Shown: positions 59,189 to 64,000 of the stretch, in pieces
Layout: each line of letters begins with the position of its first letter
Position numbering within the stretch: position 1 is the first letter of the stretch
The notes under the pieces: generated by a model
The model's input: the letters and a program-made list of their open reading frames with translations, nothing else
The model's database searches: none
What the model was told of the DNA's origin: nothing
Made by a program: the position numbers and the translations under genes
Assembly: GCF_003584645.1 (NCBI RefSeq)
Contig: NZ_AP017928.1
Span: 150,981-214,980 of the forward strand
Reading direction: 5' to 3'
Origin: Methylocaldum marinum
GTDB lineage: Bacteria; Pseudomonadota; Gammaproteobacteria; Methylococcales; Methylococcaceae
Length of the DNA: 64,000 bases

Positions 59189-61252
59189 ATGAGCAAAACT
59201 AAAAGAATTCGACGGCATCTGGATCTCGTGGGGAAGGCGCCTATCTCCGGAATGGCCGTCGCCCTGGCCGCGATGACTCCGCTCGCGTTATGGAGCGCCT
59301 CGCCCGCTCGCGCGGCGGTCGAAGAGCGCGTGGTGGAAGATCCGCCCCGGCTTGAACTCCGTAAGGGGCCGCCACCCCGGATGACCCTTATGCCGCGTCC
59401 GACGCCAGGGCCGAGGGTCGGCATGGAGCGGGAGCTCGACCTCAACATCGTCTACACCGACAGCCAGCTTTACAATCCGGCCACCGGAAAGTACGACAAG
59501 GTGCGTCTGCGCAGCTACGTCGGGACCGACACCAATCCGAACCGCCCCTTCGTCGCGCCCACCATCGAGGTGACGCCGGGCGATACCGTGCGTATCACGC
59601 TTAACAATAAGCTGCCGGCCGATCCCAGCTGCCCCTCGCCCGACGGCGATGTCAACACCCCGCATTGCTTGAACAGCACCAACCTGCACGGGCACGGCTT
59701 GTGGATCAGCCCGACCGGCAACAGCGACAACGTGCTGTTGACGATCAATCCCGGAGTGAGCTTTCAGTACGAGTACAACCTTCCGCCGGACCATCCCGCC
59801 GGGACCTACTGGTACCACTCGCACCTGCACGGCTCGACCGCGCTCCAGGTCTCGAGCGGCATGGCCGGCGCCCTCATCGTGCGGGGCGACCGGCTGCCCA
59901 GCGATACCGCCAACGGCGACATCGACACCCTGCTGAAAAACCCCAACGGCCAGCCCCTGCGGGAAAGAGTGCTGGTGCTGCAACAGATCCAGTACGCCTG
60001 TCTCGACGAAAACGGCAATGTTCTGAAAGACGGCAACGGGCAAATTGTCTGGAATTGTCCTGACGGCAAAGCCGGTATTCACGGCGTCGAATCCTATGAC
60101 CAGTTCGGTCCCGGCAGCTGGCCGCTGTCCGGCCGCTACACCAGCATCAACGGCGCCGTTCTGCCGACTTTCAAGGCCAGGGCCGGCGAGATCGAGCGCT
60201 GGCGGATGATTCACGCCGGCGTGCGCGACACCATCAGCCTGCAATTCCGGCGCCTCAAGGCCGATGCCCCCCGCGTACCCAAGCTGAGAGCTGCCGAAGT
60301 CGACCGCTTCATTGGCGACAACTGCGTGGGCGATCCGGTTCCCTTCCATGTCATCGCCGAGGACGGCCTGACCCGGGCAGCGGCCTGGCAGACTCCGGTG
60401 ACGGTCTTGCAGCCCGGCTACCGCAGCGATGCCCTGGTGGTGTTCCCGGAAGCCGGCCCGTACTGCGTGATCGATACCTCCGCCCCGGCCGAGGCCAGCG
60501 TCAGCCAGTCGGCGGAGAGCCGCCAACTGCTGGGCGTGGTGGTGGCTGGTCCAGGCCGGAAAGTCCAGGACGTCCACGCCCACTTGACCAAACAACTGGT
60601 GGCCGCTGCCCAGCGCGCCATGCCGGTTGCGATCCGGTCCAAGGTCGTGTCCGATCTCAAGGACGGGCTGAAGCTTACCCGTTTCACGCCGCATCCGGAC
60701 ATCGCCGACAGCGAGGTCAACGGCAAGCAGGAGCTGGCTTTCTACATCGACTTGTCGAAGACGCCCTTTCTGTTCGAGGTCAGCAACGACCTGGGCTCGC
60801 CCCCCGACTTCAAACCCTATGATCCGAATCGCATCGACCGTAATCTGACCCTGGGCAGCGTGGACGAATGGACGCTGCAATCGCATCTGGTCAGCCATCC
60901 GTTCCACATCCACGTCAATCCGTTCCAGATCGTCAAGATTCTCGATCCGAACGGCAAGGATGTCAGTTGGCCGGGAGCGGTGGATGACGCCGGTGGAACG
61001 GTGGACCCGCAGTATCGGGGCTTGAAAGGCGTATGGAAGGATACGCTGTGGGTGAAAAGCCTGATTGCCCCCGGCGCACCGCCCCAAAGCGGCATCTACA
61101 CGCTTGTGGTGCGGACACGCTACCAGCGCTACATCGGTGAATTCGTGCTGCATTGCCACATCCTCGATCACGAAGACCGGGGCATGATGCAGAACGTCGC
61201 CATCGGTATTCCGGACGGCAAGGGCGGAACTGCTGTCGTCGCCCACCACTAG
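59189..61252 (+). CDS. Multicopper oxidase, periplasmic
   Basis: 687 aa. An N-terminal export signal (about 1-42, with RIRRHLDLVG before MAVALAAMTPLALWSASPARA) could be Sec or a weak Tat type. All copper motifs are present: NLHGHGLWIS (about 163), YWYHSHLHGSTALQ (about 208), SHPFHIHVNPFQI (about 569) and VLHCHILDHEDRGMMQ (about 653), giving the type 1 Cys with an axial Met and the trinuclear centre. An insert of about 45 residues near 250-285 follows the first domain. Oxidises a substrate with reduction of O2 to water; candidates are Cu(I), Mn(II) or phenolics. No other copper gene adjoins it. Confidence 0.93.
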   Translation: MSKTKRIRRHLDLVGKAPISGMAVALAAMTPLALWSASPARAAVEERVVEDPPRLELRKGPPPRMTLMPRPTPGPRVGMERELDLNIVYTDSQLYNPATGKYDKVRLRSYVGTDTNPNRPFVAPTIEVTPGDTVRITLNNKLPADPSCPSPDGDVNTPHCLNSTNLHGHGLWISPTGNSDNVLLTINPGVSFQYEYNLPPDHPAGTYWYHSHLHGSTALQVSSGMAGALIVRGDRLPSDTANGDIDTLLKNPNGQPLRERVLVLQQIQYACLDENGNVLKDGNGQIVWNCPDGKAGIHGVESYDQFGPGSWPLSGRYTSINGAVLPTFKARAGEIERWRMIHAGVRDTISLQFRRLKADAPRVPKLRAAEVDRFIGDNCVGDPVPFHVIAEDGLTRAAAWQTPVTVLQPGYRSDALVVFPEAGPYCVIDTSAPAEASVSQSAESRQLLGVVVAGPGRKVQDVHAHLTKQLVAAAQRAMPVAIRSKVVSDLKDGLKLTRFTPHPDIADSEVNGKQELAFYIDLSKTPFLFEVSNDLGSPPDFKPYDPNRIDRNLTLGSVDEWTLQSHLVSHPFHIHVNPFQIVKILDPNGKDVSWPGAVDDAGGTVDPQYRGLKGVWKDTLWVKSLIAPGAPPQSGIYTLVVRTRYQRYIGEFVLHCHILDHEDRGMMQNVAIGIPDGKGGTAVVAHH

Positions 61253-61351
61253 GCGGCGGGCGCGCCGGACCGGGACGGCGTGGAAGCGTTCCGGTTTTGA
61301 TGGCGCGATGTATGCACGTCGATTGAAATCGTTCAATCGGCGTGTACACCC

Positions 61352-62509
61352 ATGACAACTTTCATTCATGCCCATGCCGGCCATCCCGACTGGCGGGTCG
61401 CTCTGGGCCAGTGCTGGAGCCAGGTTTATAAGCAGCTCGAAACATTCCGAGGTGAAAAACCCACCCTGGGATGGTGTTATCTTTCCGACAATTACACAGC
61501 CTCAGCTGGTGCGATTCTCGACGCGCTGCAACAGCGCTTTCCGGAAACGCATTGGGTCGGAACCATCGGCATCGGCGTCGGAGTCGGCTCGGTGGAATAC
61601 ATCGGCGAGCCGGGGATGGCACTGATGCTGGCTTGCATGCCTCCGGAATCGTTTCAGCTATTTTCCGGACCCAAGCCGCTGGAAGCGCCGGCGGCGGGTT
61701 TCGAAGCTTTCACCGCCCTAGTCCATGCCGACGGCAGGATCCCCGATTTGCACGAGCAACTCAAGGAATTGAGCGAGCGGACCATGACCGGATATCTTTT
61801 CGGCGGTCTGTCCTCCGCCCGCAATCAAACGCTCCACTTCGCCGACGAGATTTTCCTGACCGGTTTGTCCGGTGTCGCGTTCAGCCCCGAGGTTCCGATG
61901 CTGTCACGCGTCACCCAGGGCTGCCAGCCGATCGGTCCGCAACGCATCATTACCCGCAGCGAGGGTAACCTCCTGGTTACGCTCGACGGCGAACGGGCGC
62001 TGGACTGCGTATTGCGCGACCTGGGATTGAACTCCGACATCTCGGATGAAGAGCTCAGGCAGGTGTTGGCGATGACCCTCGCCGGGCTGATCGCGGCGGA
62101 CGAGGACGTTCCGACCAAACCGGGGCAGTTCGGAACCAATACCGAGGTTCGCCACCTGGTCGGGGTGGGGCGGAAAAGCGGCGTCCTGGTGGTTGCGGAA
62201 CACATGAAACCCGGCATGCGACTAGCTTTCTGCACGCGCAACGCGGAAGCGGCGAAGCGCGATCTGCTACGCATCGTGGACGAGATAAGGACCGAATGCG
62301 GCACCGGCCGGCGCATCGACGGGGCACTCTACATCAGTTGTTCCGGTCGCGGCGGACCTCATTTCGGCGAGCCTCACGCGGAATTCCAAATGGTCAGCAA
62401 TTCCCTCGGCGATGTGCCCTTGGTGGGCTTCTTCGCGGGCGGCGAAATCGCTCGCCATCATCTTTACGGCTATACCGGAGTACTGACGGTCTTCACCTCG
62501 CCGGTTTGA
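61352..62509 (+). CDS. FIST-domain sensory protein
   Basis: 385 aa. FIST N-terminal domain at about 30-200 (WVGTIGIGVGVGSVEYIGEP, TMTGYLFGGLSSARNQTLHF, FLTGLSGVAFSPEV) and FIST C-terminal domain at about 215-375 (TRSEGNLLVTLDGERALDCV, GALYISCSGRGGPHF, VGFFAGGEIARHHLYGYTGV). Family knowledge: FIST proteins sense small ligands, perhaps amino acids, in signal transduction. There is no output domain here, so it must act with a partner. It lies 99 bp after the oxidase gene on the same strand. Confidence 0.88.
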   Translation: MTTFIHAHAGHPDWRVALGQCWSQVYKQLETFRGEKPTLGWCYLSDNYTASAGAILDALQQRFPETHWVGTIGIGVGVGSVEYIGEPGMALMLACMPPESFQLFSGPKPLEAPAAGFEAFTALVHADGRIPDLHEQLKELSERTMTGYLFGGLSSARNQTLHFADEIFLTGLSGVAFSPEVPMLSRVTQGCQPIGPQRIITRSEGNLLVTLDGERALDCVLRDLGLNSDISDEELRQVLAMTLAGLIAADEDVPTKPGQFGTNTEVRHLVGVGRKSGVLVVAEHMKPGMRLAFCTRNAEAAKRDLLRIVDEIRTECGTGRRIDGALYISCSGRGGPHFGEPHAEFQMVSNSLGDVPLVGFFAGGEIARHHLYGYTGVLTVFTSPV

Positions 62510-62535
62510 CGAACGGGACCTATTCGGATGCGTTA

Positions 62536-62636
62536 GCCCTTCGACTGGGCTCAGGACAGGCCCTTCGACTGGGCTCAGGACAGGCCCTTCGACTGGGCTC
62601 AGGACAGGCCCTTCGACGGAGATCAGGACAGGCTCC
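62536..62636. repeat. 24-bp tandem repeat, four units, in a MITE-like context
   Basis: GCCCTTCGACTGGGCTCAGG repeats with a 24-bp period; the first three units are identical and the fourth is diverged (GACGGAGATCAGG). The flanks GCGTTAGCC and CGTAACCCACCGATTTGAGG match the interior of the 259-bp element at 42174, so this seems to be a partial copy with the tandem part expanded from two to four units. Confidence 0.8.
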
Positions 62637-62738
62637 GCGTAACCCACCGATTTGAGGCCGTTCGATGAGTTACCGCCTCGCGGCTTAAGCCGCGCTACAA
62701 AGGAATTCCTTTTGGAGTGAGCGAGGCGTGAGGCTTGG

Positions 62739-63023
62739 CTACGCGGAGACGAATGTGGCTTTGAACAGCGCCAGCTTTTCCGGCGTATCCAAGCCTTTGG
62801 CCAGGTCCCATTTGTGTTCGCGGAACAACGTTTTCACCTCCGCCGTGATCTCCCGTCCCCGCACATACCAGCGTTCCACGCCGTCGGGACTCAACACGGC
62901 CGGGCCGTCCTCCCGGTGCACTTGCCCGAGCTCGTACGATAGCTTCGTACCGAGGAAGAGATAAATCCCTTTACGCGACCATTCATCCCTGTTTTCTTCA
63001 GTAATTTCAGTCCACTGCGCCAC
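62739..63023 (-). CDS. Small hypothetical protein with HRxDGPA motif
   Basis: 94 aa from GTG 63023 (VAQWTEITEENRDEWSRKGI), which has AAGGGG 7 nt upstream; an ATG start further upstream would read through the MITE-like element and is unlikely. The segment VHREDGPAVLSPDGVERWYV resembles the short HRxDGPAxxxxxGxxxWYxxG repeat found in many phage and bacterial proteins of unknown function. A Lys-rich C-terminus (KTLFREHKWDLAKGLDTPEK) follows. Function unknown. Confidence 0.6.
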   Translation of the reverse strand: MAQWTEITEENRDEWSRKGIYLFLGTKLSYELGQVHREDGPAVLSPDGVERWYVRGREITAEVKTLFREHKWDLAKGLDTPEKLALFKATFVSA

Positions 63024-63037
63024 AGTTATTCCCCTTA

Positions 63038-63115
63038 TTCCACTTGGCATTCGAATGAACATTAATCCTAGGATGGGTAGAGCGAAGCGAAACCCATATT
63101 GAAAGTGATTTGGAA
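63038..63115 (+). repeat. MITE-like element, 78-bp internally deleted copy 3
   Basis: TTCCACTTGGCATTCGAATG and GGATGGGTAGAGCGAAGCGA match the left part of the 259-bp element, then it jumps to ATTGAAAGTGATTTGGAA, the right end. The middle 180 bp are missing. It ends 15 bp before the GTG of the small gene 62739-63023. Confidence 0.8.
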
Positions 63116-63456
63116 TTATGCCGTTTGACGTAACATCGGGTCCGAAGAATAACACGGCTGGCAACGGGCATGGCGGCATCGCTCGGGAACATTGAGTATC
63201 CTGAAGAATGGACCGCCGCGGACAGGGCGAGCATGAGGGTTCCGATCAGGAAACGACGCGGGAAAATTCGCCGATGTTCGACTAAATTTAGCCTGGCCGA
63301 AAGGAAATCGCTCACTACGGTCTCGGCGGGAGTGATAAGGTTGGGACCGCCATGATTTCGGGTGTCAGCCTCCGATGCTGTCCTCGAATGTACATAAAGC
63401 GATCGGAACCGGGCGAGTCGTTCCGGTCGGTCGCAATCGGAGCGGAGAAAACAAAA
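63116..63456. other. Stretch upstream of the TerD-family gene
   Basis: No supported gene; short frames on both strands lack motifs. The terD-like ribosome binding site GGAG is at about 63444-63447. No clear promoter. Confidence 0.4.
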
Positions 63457-64000
63457 ATGACAAACCGAATGATCCTCGAGCGCGGCGGCAACGTGTCCAT
63501 CGGCCAGGCCGCTTCGCGTCCCTCCCGTGTCTGTGTAAGCCTCGGCTGGTCCCCGTCTCAAGTCCCCGGCATGGAGATCGACGCCAGTGCCTTCCTCCTC
63601 AAGGCGGACGGCAAGGTCCGCGGCGATTCGGACATCGTGTTCTATAACAATGCGCGCAGCGAAGAGGGGGCCGTTGAAGTCGAGACGCCGGCCCGGGGCG
63701 ATGCGCAAGCATTCCGGCTCGATCTGGGGGCGATACCTTCGACCGTTGAGCGTATCGCCTTTTGTGTCACGATTCACGAAGGACAAGCTCGCGACCAGTC
63801 GTTCGGACGCCTGCAATCCGCCTGGGCCAGCCTGATCGACGTGTCCGGTGCGACCGAGATCGCGCGGTTCGAACTGCCCCTTGCCGGTGCCACGGAATCG
63901 GCGATGATCTTCTGCGAGGTCTACCGGCGCATGGACGAGTGGAAATTCCGCGCGGTCGGGCAGGGCTTCGAGGGCGGGCTGGGGCCGCTGGCCACGCATT
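63457..64000 (+). CDS. TerD-family (tellurium-resistance type) protein, 3' end cut by window edge
   Basis: 181 complete codons from ATG 63457 (MTNRMILERGGNVSIGQAAS), open to the last base. The TerD fold is clear: VCVSLGWSPSQVPGMEIDAS, AFLLKADGKVRGDSDIVFYN then NARSEEGAVEVE, LGAIPSTVERIAFCVTIHEG, SFGRLQSAWASLIDVSG, EVYRRMDEWKFRAVGQGFEG. The DASAFLL and DIVFYNN segments carry the usual Ca2+-binding acidic residues. TerD-like proteins work in membrane-associated stress and phage-defence systems with TerB/TerC-type partners. Whether a ter cluster follows is outside the window. The missing end should be short (family about 190 aa). Confidence 0.88.
   Translation, partial: MTNRMILERGGNVSIGQAASRPSRVCVSLGWSPSQVPGMEIDASAFLLKADGKVRGDSDIVFYNNARSEEGAVEVETPARGDAQAFRLDLGAIPSTVERIAFCVTIHEGQARDQSFGRLQSAWASLIDVSGATEIARFELPLAGATESAMIFCEVYRRMDEWKFRAVGQGFEGGLGPLATH

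Noticed and set aside
59288..61384. 698-codon minus-strand frame opposite the multicopper oxidase
   Set aside because: The plus strand has all four copper motifs and a signal peptide; the minus frame is its shadow.
63007..63999. 330-codon minus-strand frame at the right edge
   Set aside because: Covers the TerD-family gene on the opposite strand and the MITE copy; no motif.

Overview
The window is GC-rich chromosomal DNA from a Gram-negative bacterium. Outer-membrane TonB-dependent receptors with STN domains, FecI/FecR pairs, an SmbP-like metal-binding protein and an Mrp-type antiporter point to a proteobacterium. A gammaproteobacterium of the Methylococcales type is plausible, but no methane-oxidation gene lies in the window, so that placement is inference.

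Bases 1-40,700 are dominated by a head-to-tail array of cell-surface-signalling metal-uptake cassettes, all on the minus strand and all ordered ECF sigma factor, FecR, STN-domain receptor, PepSY-TM inner-membrane protein. A is cut by the left edge. B is 3575-9653, C 13867-18478, D 18927-24954, E 28103-34371 and F 34514-40662. C is wrecked: an IS200/IS605-type element sits in its sigma gene, and its receptor is frameshifted and fused by deletion to the tail of its PepSY gene. Known logic: a loaded receptor signals through its STN domain to FecR, which releases or activates the sigma factor; PepSY-TM proteins probably help reduce or process the imported siderophore. Between or inside cassettes lie an IS5-family element, an SmbP gene, an Rpn-type nuclease gene, a NatA/NatB-type ABC operon with a lipoprotein hydrolase, a cytochrome c gene and a sialidase-fold gene.

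Two homologous intergenic loci (27,854-28,008 and 41,017-41,167) have the same architecture: a 17-bp imperfect palindrome abutting a -35 box, a -10 box 17 bp later, about 100 nt of conserved non-coding sequence with an anti-Shine-Dalgarno-like stretch, and a rho-independent terminator. They look like a pair of sibling small RNAs and are the most novel signal here.

Bases 43,216-50,358 hold a nine-gene, tightly overlapping Mrp/Mbh-type cation/proton antiporter operon with three NuoL/M/N-like subunits and a split MrpA equivalent. Inverted 259-bp copies of a MITE-like repeat flank it; a 78-bp internally deleted copy lies at 63,038. Bases 50,878-56,534 are an NAD salvage regulon: pncA-pncB-nadE-ADP-ribose pyrophosphatase on the minus strand, divergent from nadD-nrtR. 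The right end carries a membrane pentapeptide-repeat protein divergent from a multicopper oxidase and a FIST-domain protein, a small hypothetical gene, and a TerD-family gene cut by the right edge.

Intergenic DNA is full of repeats: BIME-like pairs of palindromic REP units, a 24-bp CTCAGGACAGG family, an 88-bp hairpin tandem array, a 42-bp minisatellite and the MITE-like element. No tRNA, rRNA or CRISPR array was seen.
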